Source: an uncultured Lachnospiraceae bacterium (GTDB taxonomy: Bacteria; Bacillota; Clostridia; Lachnospirales; Lachnospiraceae). From it: a stretch of DNA of 64,000 nt. The stretch is from contig CAMWQW010000015.1 in assembly GCA_947176505.1 (NCBI GenBank), positions 1 through 64,000 of the forward strand, given 5' to 3'. Every line of letters begins with the position of its first letter. The stretch's first letter is position 1. This document shows, piece by piece, positions 45,816-56,566 of the stretch. The position numbers and the translations under genes were made by a program. Under the pieces are notes generated by a model. That model ran no database searches. It was given only the letters and a program-made list of their open reading frames with translations, and was not told where the DNA came from.

Positions 45816-46409
45816 ATGGCATTAATACCTTATGTCATTGAGCAGACTTCTAAGGGAGAGCGCTCTTACGACATCTATTCAAGATTATTAAAAGAGAGAA
45901 TCATCTTTTTGGGTGAGGAAGTCAACGACGCATCAGCCAGTGTCATTGTGGCACAGATGCTGTTCTTGGAGTCTGAGGACCCGGAGAAAGACATTCATTT
46001 GTATATCAACAGTCCGGGTGGCGTCATCACGGCAGGTATGGCAATCTATGATACAATGAATTTCATCAAGTGCGATGTGTCTACCGTATGCATCGGTATG
46101 GCAGCCAGTATGGGCGCATTCCTTCTGGCAGGCGGTGCAAAGGGTAAAAGAATGGCGCTTCCTAACGCGGAAATCATGATTCACCAACCGGCAGGTGGTG
46201 CACAAGGGCAGGCGACAGAAATTGAGATTACAGCAAAACATATTCTTGCAACGAAAGAGAAAATGGCAAGGATTATGGCTGAGAATACAGGACAGGATTT
46301 CGAGGTAATTATGGCTGATACGGAGAGAGATAACTGGAAATCTGCCGAGGAAGCGCTGCAGTACGGTCTGATTGACCGGATTATCACGAATCACGCCAGT
46401 GCCGTCTAG
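45816..46409 (+). CDS. clpP: ATP-dependent Clp protease proteolytic subunit
   Basis: The serine peptidase that forms the tetradecameric barrel. 197 aa with the complete triad: Ser98 in GMAASMG, His123 in MIHQPAGG and Asp172 in ERDNW. GGAGG sits 7 nt before the ATG. clpX follows 75 bp later, so the unfoldase partner is made with it. Confidence 0.97.
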   Translation: MALIPYVIEQTSKGERSYDIYSRLLKERIIFLGEEVNDASASVIVAQMLFLESEDPEKDIHLYINSPGGVITAGMAIYDTMNFIKCDVSTVCIGMAASMGAFLLAGGAKGKRMALPNAEIMIHQPAGGAQGQATEIEITAKHILATKEKMARIMAENTGQDFEVIMADTERDNWKSAEEALQYGLIDRIITNHASAV

Positions 46410-46449
46410 AAGAATAATAGGATAGAATAATATTTTATAAGAAGATTTT

Positions 46450-46478
46450 CATGCGCAGGAGCGTATGTAGAAATGAGG
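46450..46478 (+). repeat. Hairpin-plus-RBS element before clpX
   Basis: CATGCGC (46450-46456) pairs with GCGTATG (46461-46467, one wobble). It is followed by TAGAAATGAGG, whose GAGG (46475-46478) is 6 nt before ATG 46485. The arrangement is the same as before etfA, the aldolase gene and rarA. Confidence 0.55.
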
Positions 46479-46484
46479 AATAAA

Positions 46485-47750
46485 ATGGCTGGAAAGAGTT
46501 CTGACGACAGGGTGAGATGTTCTTTTTGCAACAAAACGCAGGATCAGGTCAGGAAACTGATTGCCGGTCCGGCAGGCGTTTATATTTGTGACGAGTGCGT
46601 GGATATCTGCGCTGATATTATTGAGGAAGAATATGAGGACGAACCGGATATAGAGGAGATGGATATTAACCTTTTAAAACCGGTGGAGATTAAGAAATTC
46701 CTTGACGATTACGTGATCGGGCAGGAAGAAGCCAAGAAGGTGCTTGCCGTTTCGGTTTATAATCACTATAAGCGCGTCATGGCACCGCAGGATGAAGACG
46801 GTGTCGAATTACAGAAAAGTAATATTATTATGATCGGACCTACGGGTTCCGGCAAGACTTATCTTGCACAGACATTAGCTAAGATTATCAATGTACCTTT
46901 TGCCATTGCGGATGCGACCACATTGACGGAGGCTGGTTACGTGGGTGAAGATGTAGAGAATATCCTTCTCAAACTGATTCAGGCGGCGGACTATGACATT
47001 GACAGGGCACAGTATGGTATTATCTATATTGATGAGATTGATAAGATTACGAAGAAGAGTGAAAATGTGTCCATCACCAGAGATGTATCAGGTGAGGGCG
47101 TGCAGCAGGCGCTTTTGAAGATTATAGAGGGAACGGTAGCAAGTGTTCCTCCACAGGGCGGCAGAAAGCATCCTCATCAGGAATTGTTGCAGATTGATAC
47201 CTCGAATATCCTCTTCATCTGTGGCGGCGCATTTGACGGACTCGAGAAAATTGTGGAGGAAAGACTGGACCGCAATTCTATCGGTTTTAATGCCCAGATT
47301 ACCGAGAAAAGCAGCAAAAATATCGGTGCTGTGCTGAAGGAAGTGGCACCGCAGGACTTGATGAAATTTGGGTTGATTCCGGAGTTTATCGGACGTGTGC
47401 CGATTACGGTTACTTTGGAAGGCTTAGACAAAGAAGCGTTACTTCGGATACTAAAGGAGCCGAAGAATGCTTTGATTAAACAGTACAAGAAGCTGTTTGA
47501 GTTTGATGAAGTCAGACTGGATGTGGATGATGACGCGGCGGAAGAGATTGCACGCCTTGCCTATGAGCGCAAGACAGGTGCGAGAGGTCTCCGCTCTATC
47601 ATGGAAGATGTGATGATGGACATCATGTATGAGATTCCTTCTGATGACAATATTGCAGAATGTGTACTGACAAAAGATGCTGTGAGCGGTGATGAGAAAC
47701 CCCGTATCACTTATCGAAACAAATTATTGCAGGCTGAGAAACGAGCTTGA
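46485..47750 (+). CDS. clpX: ATP-dependent Clp protease ATPase subunit
   Basis: Hexameric unfoldase feeding ClpP. 421 aa from ATG 46485, chosen because the earlier in-frame ATG at 46473 overlaps the GAGG. The N-terminal C4 zinc finger (CSFC...CDEC), Walker A GPTGSGKT, Walker B IIYIDEID, an IGF-type ClpP-binding loop and the sensor 2 region near TGARGLR are present. It lies in the tig-clpP-clpX-lon block. Confidence 0.97.
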   Translation: MAGKSSDDRVRCSFCNKTQDQVRKLIAGPAGVYICDECVDICADIIEEEYEDEPDIEEMDINLLKPVEIKKFLDDYVIGQEEAKKVLAVSVYNHYKRVMAPQDEDGVELQKSNIIMIGPTGSGKTYLAQTLAKIINVPFAIADATTLTEAGYVGEDVENILLKLIQAADYDIDRAQYGIIYIDEIDKITKKSENVSITRDVSGEGVQQALLKIIEGTVASVPPQGGRKHPHQELLQIDTSNILFICGGAFDGLEKIVEERLDRNSIGFNAQITEKSSKNIGAVLKEVAPQDLMKFGLIPEFIGRVPITVTLEGLDKEALLRILKEPKNALIKQYKKLFEFDEVRLDVDDDAAEEIARLAYERKTGARGLRSIMEDVMMDIMYEIPSDDNIAECVLTKDAVSGDEKPRITYRNKLLQAEKRA

Positions 47751-47803
47751 GTTTGAGACGCTGCCGGAATATCGGCGGCGTCTCATGACATATATAGGTA
47801 GAT

Positions 47804-50194
47804 ATGATGAGAAGAGAGACAGAAAATCCAAGAGAGTATGACAATACAAATCCCATTGCGTATATGGGGATACCGGGAACGGAAGAATTACCAACGGTTG
47901 CACTGCGCGGCTTAACAATCCTGCCGGGTATGGTAATTCATTTTGACTTAAACAGAAAGAAATCAATTGAAGCAGTGGAGCAGGCAATGCTTAACGATCA
48001 GAGGCTTTTAGTCGTGACCCAGAAGAATGCAGAAGTGGAGGAGCCGGAATTTGATGATGTATTTGACGTTGGTACCGTTACAGTCATCAAACAGGTGACC
48101 AAGCTGCCCGGTCATACCTTGCGTGTTCTGGTGGAAGGAAAGTCAAGAGCAGAGTTACATTGTTTTAGGCAGGGATACGAATATATTATGACAGAAGTGT
48201 CATGTAAAAACGATGACATGACAGATATTTCCACTGCGGAAGAAGAGGCGATGACCAGAACGGTCAGAGAGGCTTTCTCCGCATATTATACCTGTTTTCC
48301 TAAGGTGGGTAAGGCAGTGGCGGATCAGATTGGGGAGACTATGCCGTTAGGAGAACTGCTGGACAATATCACAATTAACATGCCTTTGTCGGTGGCGGAT
48401 AAGCAGAAGATTTTGGAAGCATTGTCGGTAAAGGAGCGTTTCGAGGTATTGACCGGTATCTTAATGAAGGAAGTGGAAGTAGTCCGCATTAAGAATGAAT
48501 TGGCGAAAAAAATCAAAGGGCGGATAGACAAGAATCAAAAAGATTATATTCTTCGGGAACAGATGCAGTATATTAAAGAGGAACTGGGCGAGAACAATAC
48601 TGATTCCGATGCAGAGCAGTTTGAGGCTGCAGTGGAGAAGCTTAAGGCGAAGAAGGAAGTAAAAGAGAAGATTCGTAAGGAAATCAACCGCTATAAGAAT
48701 GTTGCTTCCAGTTCGTCGGAGAGCGCGGTGGAGCGCGCATATATTGAGACGCTTTTAGAGCTGCCTTGGGACAAGGAGACTAAAGATTGCAAGGATATAA
48801 AGCGGGCGCAGGAGATACTCGACGCACAGCACTATGGGCTGGATAAGGTGAAAGAACGCATTCTTGAATATTTGGCTGTGAGAGTTCTGACAGGCAAAGG
48901 GCAAAGTCCGATCATCTGTCTGGTGGGTCCGCCCGGAACGGGTAAGACTTCCGTGGCTAGGAGTGTGGCTGAAGCGTTGAACAAGAAATATGTGAGAATC
49001 TGTCTGGGTGGTGTTCGTGACGAGGCGGAAATCAGAGGGCACCGCAAGACTTATGTGGGTGCAATGCCGGGCAGGATTACCAATGCCATCAGACAGGCAG
49101 GAGTTAAGAATCCGCTTCTGTTGCTGGATGAGATTGATAAGGTGAGCAATGATTATAAGGGAGATCCGAGTGCGGCGCTTTTGGAAGTGTTGGACGGAGA
49201 GCAGAATGTGGCGTTTAGAGACCACTATGTGGAGATCCCCATTGATTTATCAGAAGTGTTATTTATTGCAACGGCGAACAGTACGGATTCGATTCCGAAA
49301 CCATTGCTGGATCGTATGGAGCTGATTGAGGTTAACAGCTATACGGCGAACGAGAAATTTCACATAGCCAGAGAATATTTGGTGGAGAAACAGCTTAAGA
49401 AAAACGGGATACATACAGAAAATCTTAAGTTTACTGATGAGGCGCTGCGTGATATGATACGTTTATACACCAGAGAGGCGGGAGTGCGCGGACTGGAACG
49501 TCAGATTGGCGCAGTATGCCGAAAGGCGGCACGCCGGATATTGGAAGAAAAGACCGAATCAGTCAAGACAATAGTAGTAGATACGGAAGATTTGAACAGA
49601 TATCTGGGTAAACCCAAGTACAGGCAGGATGAGATTGCGAAGAAAGATGAGGTCGGTATCGTGCGAGGACTTGCATGGACAAGCGTTGGCGGCGATACGC
49701 TGCAGATAGAAGTCAATGTCATGCCCGGCGAGGGAGAAGTTGACTATACAGGTCAAATGGGTGATGTGATGAAAGAATCCGCCCGGATTGCCATGAGCTA
49801 TGTTCGCTCCGTTAGTGAACAATATCATATTCCGGACCAAATGTTTGCAGAAAAAGATTTCCATATCCATATTCCGGAGGGGGCTGTACCAAAGGATGGT
49901 CCTTCGGCGGGGATTACGATGGCAACTGCAATTCTTTCGGCAGTGACGGATATTCCGGTGCGTGCAGATTTGGCGATGACCGGAGAAGTCACTCTGCGGG
50001 GCAGGGTGCTTCCAATCGGCGGACTGAAAGAGAAGATGCTGGCGGCAAAAACTGCAGGGGTCAAGACGGTGTTGGTGCCCAAGGAAAATGAGAAGGATAT
50101 CGCAGAACTGGAAGAGGAAATCACGGAAGGGCTGGAGATTCATATGGTAGAGTATATGGATGAAGTTGCAGCATATGCACTGGTAAAGCCGTAA
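47804..50194 (+). CDS. lon: ATP-dependent Lon protease
   Basis: 796 aa, LonA type: an N-terminal substrate domain (about 25-215), a helical linker, an AAA+ module with GPPGTGKTS and LLLDEIDK, and a C-terminal protease domain with the Ser/Lys dyad (Ser in KDGPSAG, Lys in the GGLKEK segment). The start may be either of two adjacent ATGs (47804 or 47807). It is 53 bp after clpX and 80 bp before engB, as in many Firmicutes. Confidence 0.97.
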   Translation: MMRRETENPREYDNTNPIAYMGIPGTEELPTVALRGLTILPGMVIHFDLNRKKSIEAVEQAMLNDQRLLVVTQKNAEVEEPEFDDVFDVGTVTVIKQVTKLPGHTLRVLVEGKSRAELHCFRQGYEYIMTEVSCKNDDMTDISTAEEEAMTRTVREAFSAYYTCFPKVGKAVADQIGETMPLGELLDNITINMPLSVADKQKILEALSVKERFEVLTGILMKEVEVVRIKNELAKKIKGRIDKNQKDYILREQMQYIKEELGENNTDSDAEQFEAAVEKLKAKKEVKEKIRKEINRYKNVASSSSESAVERAYIETLLELPWDKETKDCKDIKRAQEILDAQHYGLDKVKERILEYLAVRVLTGKGQSPIICLVGPPGTGKTSVARSVAEALNKKYVRICLGGVRDEAEIRGHRKTYVGAMPGRITNAIRQAGVKNPLLLLDEIDKVSNDYKGDPSAALLEVLDGEQNVAFRDHYVEIPIDLSEVLFIATANSTDSIPKPLLDRMELIEVNSYTANEKFHIAREYLVEKQLKKNGIHTENLKFTDEALRDMIRLYTREAGVRGLERQIGAVCRKAARRILEEKTESVKTIVVDTEDLNRYLGKPKYRQDEIAKKDEVGIVRGLAWTSVGGDTLQIEVNVMPGEGEVDYTGQMGDVMKESARIAMSYVRSVSEQYHIPDQMFAEKDFHIHIPEGAVPKDGPSAGITMATAILSAVTDIPVRADLAMTGEVTLRGRVLPIGGLKEKMLAAKTAGVKTVLVPKENEKDIAELEEEITEGLEIHMVEYMDEVAAYALVKP

Positions 50195-50274
50195 GTCAGT
50201 TTATTGATCCGAAAGACCAGACGCCAGATTATTCTGCAAGAGTAGCGGTGTAAAGTTTGAAACAGAGGTATATT

Positions 50275-50865
50275 ATGGTTATTAGAAGCGTAAATCTGGA
50301 AACAGTGTGCGGCATTACAAGCAGGCTGCCGGAGAACAAACTGCCGGAGTTTGCATTTGCAGGGAAGAGCAATGTCGGAAAATCATCATTGATCAATGGT
50401 CTTATGAACCGTAAATCGTTGGCTCGAACAAGTTCCAAACCGGGTAAGACGCAGACGATTAACTACTATAATATTAATGAGCAGATGTATTTCGTTGACT
50501 TGCCGGGCTATGGATATGCAACTGCCAACGAGAGTGTAAAGGCGCAGTGGGGCAAATTGATTGAAGATTATCTTCATCAGTCCAAACAGATTAAGGCGGT
50601 GTTTCTGTTGATAGATATCAGACACGCGCCGTCTGAAAATGACCGGATTATGTACGACTGGATACTTGATCGGGGTTACAAGCCGATTATCATAGCGACC
50701 AAAATGGATAAAGTAAAGCGAAGTCAATTATCCAAACAGATAAAACTTATATGTGACACGCTTGACGTTATAGATGACACTACTGTCATACCATATTCCG
50801 CACTGTCAAAACAGGGTAGGGATGAAATCTATGAATTGCTGGATGATATATTGGCTGAGGATTGA
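50275..50865 (+). CDS. engB: Ribosome biogenesis GTP-binding protein
   Basis: A YsxC/YihA-type GTPase needed for 50S assembly. 196 aa from ATG 50275 (AGAGG upstream). G1 GKSNVGKSS, G2 around KPGKTQTIN, G3 DLPGYG and G4 ATKMDK are all present. A TTG-start extension to 50257 is unlikely. The lon-engB neighbourhood is conserved in Firmicutes. Confidence 0.95.
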   Translation: MVIRSVNLETVCGITSRLPENKLPEFAFAGKSNVGKSSLINGLMNRKSLARTSSKPGKTQTINYYNINEQMYFVDLPGYGYATANESVKAQWGKLIEDYLHQSKQIKAVFLLIDIRHAPSENDRIMYDWILDRGYKPIIIATKMDKVKRSQLSKQIKLICDTLDVIDDTTVIPYSALSKQGRDEIYELLDDILAED

Positions 50866-50889
50866 TGCAAAACGGATGGAGGAAGTTTC

Positions 50890-52212
50890 ATGAGACAATC
50901 TATTAAAACTTATCTCAAAGTTATTTTGAATCTGGTAACGGCATTGATTGTGCTGCTGTTATGCATTTTTCTGTTGCCGAAGTGTATTTTCTTTTTTATG
51001 CCCTTTGTTATAGGCTGGATTATTTCGTTGATTGCTTCACCGGTGGTAAGGTTTTTCGAAGAAAAGCTGAAGGTGAGGCGTAAGGGTGCATCTGTGATTG
51101 TGATTGTGGCGGTACTGTCAGCGGTAATTCTGATTGTCTATGCGGTGGGAGCCAAGCTTGTTCAGGAAGGGGTCAGCTTTGTCAATGAACTTCCGATGTT
51201 GTGGGAAGGCATCATGGACGAATTTAGTCAGGTGGGAGAGAATCTGGAAGGTATATACAACCGATTACCTGAGGATATGCAGAACACGTTGGACAATATC
51301 GGTACGCAGATGGGAGAATATTTCGGTTCCATCATGGAAGGCGCCGGGACGCCTACTTTTGAGGCAGTCGGAAATGTTGCGAAGCAGCTTCCGGATATTT
51401 TCCTTGGAGTAGTGATGTGTATTTTGTCGGCATATTTCTTTGTGGCGGATAAGAGTTATATGTCGAACATTATGAAGAAATATGTACCCGATTCCATCAG
51501 ATACCGTTTTGATTTGATACGCAGAAGCTTTCGCAATGCGGTAGGCGGTTATTTTAAAGCACAGTTTAAAATTGAATGCTGGATATATATATTGTTAGTG
51601 GTCGGACTGCTGGCGTTACATGTGAGGTATGCGCTTCTCGTTGCGCTCGGAATCGCATTCTTGGATTTTCTTCCCGTATTCGGGACGGGTACGGTTATGA
51701 TTCCATGGGCAGTTATCGAGATATTGAGTAAAGATTACAAGATGGCAATCGGTTTGCTTATCGTTTGGTGTGTGGGGCAGCTTGTACGTCAAATGATACA
51801 GCCTAAGATTGTGGGAGATTCCATTGGAATGGATGCGATTCCGACTCTTTTCCTATTGTTCATCGGATATAAAGTAGCAGGAGTTCTTGGAATGATTCTT
51901 GCGGTTCCCATCGGTATCATTGTAGTCAACTTATATGAAGAAGGTGTTTTTGATACGACCAAACAGAGTGTCCAGATTCTGGTGGCAGGCTATAACAAGT
52001 TCAGAAGGATTCGCCCTGAGGATACGGCAATTGTGGAAGCTTATGAGAAAGAAGTGGAAAAGAGCTACCAGAAAGAGCTGGAGTCTGTTCAAGAGGGAGA
52101 GCGGGAAAAGGAAGAGGCGTCTCAGATTAAAATAGAAGAGCCTCTGATTATCAAGAAAATCATATCCAAGAAGTCGGAGAGAGATGACGTTAAGTCGGGA
52201 AAAAGTGATTGA
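50890..52212 (+). CDS. AI-2E/PerM-family transporter
   Basis: 440 aa with about eight membrane segments: an N-terminal pair (about 10-55), another near 62-82, then a cluster from about 170 to 360 with the DFLPVFGTG and QPKIVGDSIGM motifs of the AI-2E exporter family. A charged cytoplasmic tail (about 365-440) rich in Glu and Lys follows. The family exports diverse solutes, including sodium/lithium in some members; the substrate is unknown. GGAGG precedes ATG 50890, 22 bp after engB. Confidence 0.87.
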   Translation: MRQSIKTYLKVILNLVTALIVLLLCIFLLPKCIFFFMPFVIGWIISLIASPVVRFFEEKLKVRRKGASVIVIVAVLSAVILIVYAVGAKLVQEGVSFVNELPMLWEGIMDEFSQVGENLEGIYNRLPEDMQNTLDNIGTQMGEYFGSIMEGAGTPTFEAVGNVAKQLPDIFLGVVMCILSAYFFVADKSYMSNIMKKYVPDSIRYRFDLIRRSFRNAVGGYFKAQFKIECWIYILLVVGLLALHVRYALLVALGIAFLDFLPVFGTGTVMIPWAVIEILSKDYKMAIGLLIVWCVGQLVRQMIQPKIVGDSIGMDAIPTLFLLFIGYKVAGVLGMILAVPIGIIVVNLYEEGVFDTTKQSVQILVAGYNKFRRIRPEDTAIVEAYEKEVEKSYQKELESVQEGEREKEEASQIKIEEPLIIKKIISKKSERDDVKSGKSD

Positions 52213-52281
52213 TCAAAAGGGTCAATATGAAATGGATAATGGATAGATATGCGCAAAATACAGCGCGGAAAAGAGGAAAAC

Positions 52282-53265
52282 ATGCAGGTTACGGTTTATA
52301 ATTGCAGAGCTTTTGATGAGAAAGATTTATTTACGGAATATGCAAAAGAACTGGGAATTGATTTGGTGTTGTGCGCGGATGCACCGGATAGGAGCAATGT
52401 ATCGCTGTGTAAAGGAAGCCGCTGCGTCGACGTCATCACATCCAAAATAGATGAGGAACTTATACAGGCATTTAAGGAAAACGGTGTGGAGTATATCACT
52501 ACCAGAACAATCGGCTATGATCATATTGATCTGGAGGCGGCAAAGAAGTGCGGTATTACAGTAGGAAATGCGCCTTACGGACCGCATGGCGTAGCGGATT
52601 ATACGGTTATGCTGATTTTGATGTCTATTCGTAAGATGGGGGCAATTCTTGGAAGAACCGCCTTGCAGGATTACACGCTGGCTGGCTTAAATGGCAGAGA
52701 ACTGAAAGATTTGACTGTAGGAGTCATCGGAACGGGAAGAATCGGCGCTACGGTGGTGAGCAGCCTGTCGGGTTTCGGTTGTCGTATCCTTACATACGAT
52801 TTATATGAAAAAGAAGAAGTAAAAAAACATGCAGACTATGTTCCGCTTACACAGATATGGAAAGAGGCGGATGTCATCACGCTGCACACGCCGTTAACAG
52901 AGGAAAATCATCATTTGATTAATGCAGATACCATAGCGCAGATGAAGGATGGCGTGATAATTATTAATACAGCAAGAGGAGCGCTGATTGATTCCGATGC
53001 TTTTATTGAAGCGATTGAGGACGGTAAAATCGGTGCGGCAGGTCTTGATGTTGTAGAAAATGAGTTTGATTTATACTATTATGACCACAAATCGGATATA
53101 TTAAAGAATAGGGAACTTGCACTTCTCAGGAGTTTTCCGAATGTGACGGTGTCTCATCATATGGCTTTCTATACAAGAAATTATGTGGAAACGGTTGTCA
53201 AAGACTCACTTATGAGTTGTAAATGCTATATGGAGGGCAGAGAAAATCCTTGGGAGATCAAGTGA
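52282..53265 (+). CDS. D-isomer-specific 2-hydroxyacid dehydrogenase (D-lactate dehydrogenase/VanH-like)
   Basis: 327 aa from ATG 52282 (AGAGGA upstream). NAD-binding GTGRIG (about 150-155), the catalytic Arg in the TRTIGYDHID segment, Glu near NEFDLYYYDH and His in SHHMAFYT are present. The pattern is closest to D-LDH and VanH proteins, giving pyruvate/D-lactate or related 2-keto acid reduction. No vanA or vanX gene is near, so a vancomycin resistance role is not supported, despite a VanZ-like gene next door. Confidence 0.87.
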   Translation: MQVTVYNCRAFDEKDLFTEYAKELGIDLVLCADAPDRSNVSLCKGSRCVDVITSKIDEELIQAFKENGVEYITTRTIGYDHIDLEAAKKCGITVGNAPYGPHGVADYTVMLILMSIRKMGAILGRTALQDYTLAGLNGRELKDLTVGVIGTGRIGATVVSSLSGFGCRILTYDLYEKEEVKKHADYVPLTQIWKEADVITLHTPLTEENHHLINADTIAQMKDGVIIINTARGALIDSDAFIEAIEDGKIGAAGLDVVENEFDLYYYDHKSDILKNRELALLRSFPNVTVSHHMAFYTRNYVETVVKDSLMSCKCYMEGRENPWEIK

Positions 53266-53294
53266 CTGTATTAGAGAAATAAGGAGAATGCGTG

Positions 53295-53834
53295 ATGCAA
53301 AAAAGAAACCCGTGGAAGGTTTTATTCAAAATCTTTTTTGCTGTCTACATTTTGTTTGTGATTAAGGTCATCATTTTCAAGTATCCGATGGAGCAACTGC
53401 GTGCGATTGCGGCTACATGGCAGAGGAGCGTTATTTTAGAGGGGCTTGGAACGGCTAACTTCACCCCCTTTAAGACGATTAAAATGTATATAGATTATGC
53501 ATATAAATTAAATAGCGTGGAGAATCTGGCGGGAAATATTCTGGTTTTTGTGCCTTTAGGCTTTTTGCTGCCGATGGTGTCTGACGAATGTCGGAGATTC
53601 TCTGTTGTGATGCTCAATTCGTTTGCCTTTGTGGTCGGAATTGAAGTATTCCAGCTTTTTAGTGCATTCGGAGCTTTTGATGTGGATGATATCCTTTTAA
53701 ATTGTCTGGGTGCGGCAATAGGGTATGGATGTTACCGTCTGCTATGTATTTTGCGAAACAGACAGGCGGAATCAGCAGATGAGAACGTTGAGTATAGGAT
53801 AGTGGGAACGGTAGCGGAGGAGATAGACGATTAG
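53295..53834 (+). CDS. VanZ-like membrane protein
   Basis: 179 aa. Membrane segments at about 10-28, 75-95, 100-120 and 130-150, with the ENLAGNILVFVPLGFLLP signature and FDVDDILLNCLGA typical of the VanZ family. The role is unknown outside teicoplanin-resistance clusters; here it is probably a general envelope protein. A GTG lies directly before ATG 53295; AAGGAGA is upstream. Confidence 0.85.
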   Translation: MQKRNPWKVLFKIFFAVYILFVIKVIIFKYPMEQLRAIAATWQRSVILEGLGTANFTPFKTIKMYIDYAYKLNSVENLAGNILVFVPLGFLLPMVSDECRRFSVVMLNSFAFVVGIEVFQLFSAFGAFDVDDILLNCLGAAIGYGCYRLLCILRNRQAESADENVEYRIVGTVAEEIDD

Positions 53835-53896
53835 AATTACAAGCATTGAATGAAGACGGTAAATGAGATACAATAGTGTAGGCGGGAGGGATTTGT

Positions 53897-54487
53897 ATGG
53901 GAAATATATTGAAGAGACTAAAGACAAACGTAGTGATTTCAGCAGTGCTGTGCATCCTGCTCGGTATTGTTCTGGTAGTATGGCCGGATATATCAATGCA
54001 GATTGCATGTACCGCAATCGGAGCGGTTCTTCTTGTCGGAGGTATCGTGCGTCTGGTACAATATTTTGTGGTGAGAGACGGGAGCATGTATGCACAGATG
54101 AATCTGATCATGGGAATTGTGCTTACCGTAGTCGGTGTATGGATTGTGTTAAAGCCGGATAAGGTTCTGGCGATTATTCCGATTATCATAGGAATCGTGA
54201 TTGTGATACACGGTCTTAACAATTTACAGCAGGCAGTTTCTTTGTGCAAGGAAAAGTATGACAAATGGTGGGTTGCCCTGATTCTGGGACTGCTCACGGT
54301 AGGATTCGGTATTCTGTTAATCTGCCGTCCTTTTGCGGCGCTTGATACGGTAGTCATGTTGATTGGAATTTTCTTAATATATGACGGTTTGTCCGATCTC
54401 TGGATAGTGTCGAGAATCTATCGGACAGCTAAGGAGCTTAAGCAGGAGGCGGAGGCTCTTGACGTGGAGGCGGAAGAGGTTGAGTGA
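53897..54487 (+). CDS. DUF308/HdeD-like membrane protein
   Basis: 196 aa with six regularly spaced membrane segments in three pairs, the repeat pattern of DUF308/HdeD proteins, and an acidic C-terminal tail (about 178-196). In Enterobacteria HdeD relates to acid resistance, but the function in Clostridia is unknown. GGGAGG lies upstream. Confidence 0.8.
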   Translation: MGNILKRLKTNVVISAVLCILLGIVLVVWPDISMQIACTAIGAVLLVGGIVRLVQYFVVRDGSMYAQMNLIMGIVLTVVGVWIVLKPDKVLAIIPIIIGIVIVIHGLNNLQQAVSLCKEKYDKWWVALILGLLTVGFGILLICRPFAALDTVVMLIGIFLIYDGLSDLWIVSRIYRTAKELKQEAEALDVEAEEVE

Positions 54488-54605
54488 TGCCGAAAGTTAC
54501 TGCGCACATATTGTAAAAATTGGGCTTGTATATTTTGGAGAGAAGTACTAAAATAAATGCAGTAAGGTATAGTTGATTTCATGTATTAGAAAGAAGGAAT
54601 ATTGT

Positions 54606-55082
54606 ATGACAATCGGAGCTTTAGGAGCATATGGTTTTCAGCCGTATGTATATAATACAAATGCCGTAAGCGCAGCAAGTATGAATAAGCTGTCCAAGAT
54701 ATCTGATGATGTGCTGGATAAGAAGGTTGACTACAGCGAACTTACTGACGAGAGCAAGAACGTGAATCCGCTTAAGAAGGGACAGACGCTTAATTTCCAG
54801 TCGATGCTTCAGATGCAGATGCAGCGGGGACAGAATAATGCAGCAAGGATTATGAAACCGACGGAGAAGACACAGGAGACAGAGAACGATACACAGGTTT
54901 CGGAGACAGAACAGGCTTCCGAGGCAGTGATAGCGCAGTTTGATCAAAAGGCAGCACAAATAGGCGAGGAGGCAGCAAGTCAGAATGAGGTTTCCACGAA
55001 TGCAGATGCTAACGGCAGCAACAATATTAACTATCAGATGCAGCAGGCGTTAAATGCATACGGAATGTTTATGACAGCGTAA
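54606..55082 (+). CDS. Hypothetical protein, Q/M-rich
   Basis: 158 aa from ATG 54606 (GAAGGA upstream); an in-frame start at 54573 has no support. Unrecognised. The N-terminal GALGAYGFQPYVYNT and the C-terminal ALNAYGMFM share an AYG motif. The middle is hydrophilic, with an MLQMQMQRGQ stretch and Glu/Thr-rich helices. It has no signal peptide or membrane segment. The termini with aromatic/Ala patterns recall secreted or flagellar-associated adaptor proteins, but this is a guess. A terminator follows. Confidence 0.6.
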   Translation: MTIGALGAYGFQPYVYNTNAVSAASMNKLSKISDDVLDKKVDYSELTDESKNVNPLKKGQTLNFQSMLQMQMQRGQNNAARIMKPTEKTQETENDTQVSETEQASEAVIAQFDQKAAQIGEEAASQNEVSTNADANGSNNINYQMQQALNAYGMFMTA

Positions 55083-55114
55083 AGTGTATTAAGATATCAG
55101 TGAATGAGAAATGA

Positions 55115-55163
55115 AAACGGTGCAGGTATGTCCGTGGGGATGTACTTGGCACCGTTTTTTTTT
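55115..55163. terminator. Terminator after hypothetical gene
   Basis: AAACGGTGC (55115-55123) pairs with GCACCGTTT (55149-55157), followed by a long T-run. It marks the left edge of the A+T-richer island. Confidence 0.85.
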
Positions 55164-55185
55164 GTTGTAATGTTTTATGTAAGGG

Positions 55186-55467
55186 TCATATTCTTGGTAA
55201 ATATTGATCGAGAATATTTAATATATTGCTTGTATGTGCTTTTTTCACATTGCAGGATAATTTGTCACGGGATAAATCTTTAATTCGTTCATTTCTTCGG
55301 AGGGTGCCGGATTCCGATACTTTCTGGGAATCGGAGATTTTTTTTCCTAAAAAAACATCTTCGACATCGTGGCAAAACCATATCAAATCATAACTGTGCT
55401 GTTCACAAAAGCGAGTGATTTGATTCATTTCATTTGTTTCCAAACAAAATATTAGTTGAATCGCCAT
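55186..55467 (-). pseudogene. Shortened partner protein of the AAA ATPase
   Basis: 93 aa. The first dozen residues (MAIQLIFCLETN) look like the start, and the rest (from MNQITRFCEQ through DLIWFCHDVEDVFLG to LNILDQYL) like the end, of a roughly 190-200-aa partner that often follows AAA-15/21-type ATPases, RloB-like in context. If that memory of the family is right, an in-frame internal deletion has removed the middle. It starts 4 bp after the ATPase gene, so the pair was one operon. It may alternatively be a short functional variant. Confidence 0.5.
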
Positions 55468-55471
55468 AGTA

Positions 55472-56470
55472 TCACTCTCCTAAAATTCCTACGAAGTCGG
55501 ATGCTTCGATATTAAACGGAGAGGCTTCAATCATTCCGTTTTTATAACAATTTTCAGGCGTTGCATTTCCGCGTGCTGTCCACGACACTAAATGATTATC
55601 ACTTGATAAGAAATCTATGGAGTTGCGGTTTTCTTTCAAAATGCTCATAGGATCAAGATTGTGTGTCGTAAAGCAGAGCTGACCTTTGCCGTAATACATG
55701 AAGTATTCAATTAATTTGCATAAATAGACATCGTTTAAGTTGGAATCCATTTCGTCAACAAAGACAATGCCTCCGTTGCTGGCAGACACAAAACAATCAA
55801 ATAATCGTATCAGCTTTTTAATTCCGGTACTTTCAAATTCTTTATTGATGACATAATCACCGTAATTCAAATTTAACTCGCATACATAGTATTCCCCGTT
55901 TTCTTTTGCATCAATGTCGATGGAAACTAAATCGCTTTTAAAGATTCGGATAAATTGAGTCAGACGCTTTACTTTTTCTTTATATTTCTCAAAATACTCT
56001 TTTTTAATATGCTTTTCACTGATACTTGCAAACAAATCCTGATAACTTCCTTGCTCTAAGAGTTCATCTATTAGCGTTTGCTGACCTAAACCATTCTCTT
56101 TTAGCCTTTTTTGTAAAAAATATAGTTCATGCTGGTCTTCCTCTCCGATATATATGGTTATTTGTAATAAAAAAATCATAAATGATATTAAATGAATTAA
56201 TAATTCTTTGCTAGATATGTCCGATACAGACATGGCGCTCTCATCTAAATTCATGATATATAAATGGATGAAGGAATGGCTTGTTAACAGGTTGAGTGAT
56301 TTCTTTTCAATAGTAGCTTTTTGTTCTTCCGCACAATGAATCTCGGTCAATTCACCGTTTTGAACTTCAAAAATTGTTTGATAGTGATTGCCGGCATAGT
56401 TACCGCTTTTCATTTGCAAGATTTCAGACTGAATTTCATACAGACCGCTTTTGCCTCTTCCGATACGCAT
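55472..56470 (-). pseudogene. AAA-15/RloA-like ATPase lacking its N-terminal P-loop
   Basis: 332 aa. The C-terminal half of an ABC-ATPase-like protein is clear: an ESTGIKKL signature-like motif, Walker B in GGIVFVDEMDSNL and the switch histidine in FTTHNLDPM. No Walker A (GxxGxGKS/T) is present; the protein begins in what should be the middle (GRGKSGLYEIQ), and only 96 bp separate it from the divergent next gene. I infer a 5' truncation that disabled ATP hydrolysis. Such ATPases with a small partner are often defence modules. The DNA is visibly A+T rich. Confidence 0.65.
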
Positions 56471-56566
56471 CGAATATTAATATAAAAGTTTTAATTGACA
56501 CACCAAGATAATATTGATATGATAATATCACAAAGATAATAACATGGAAAGAAAGGAGTATCAAAT

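Noticed and set aside
52282..53834. Glycopeptide resistance cluster (VanH-like plus VanZ-like)
   Set aside because: No D-Ala-D-Lac ligase or VanX dipeptidase is present. Both families are common housekeeping proteins in Clostridia.
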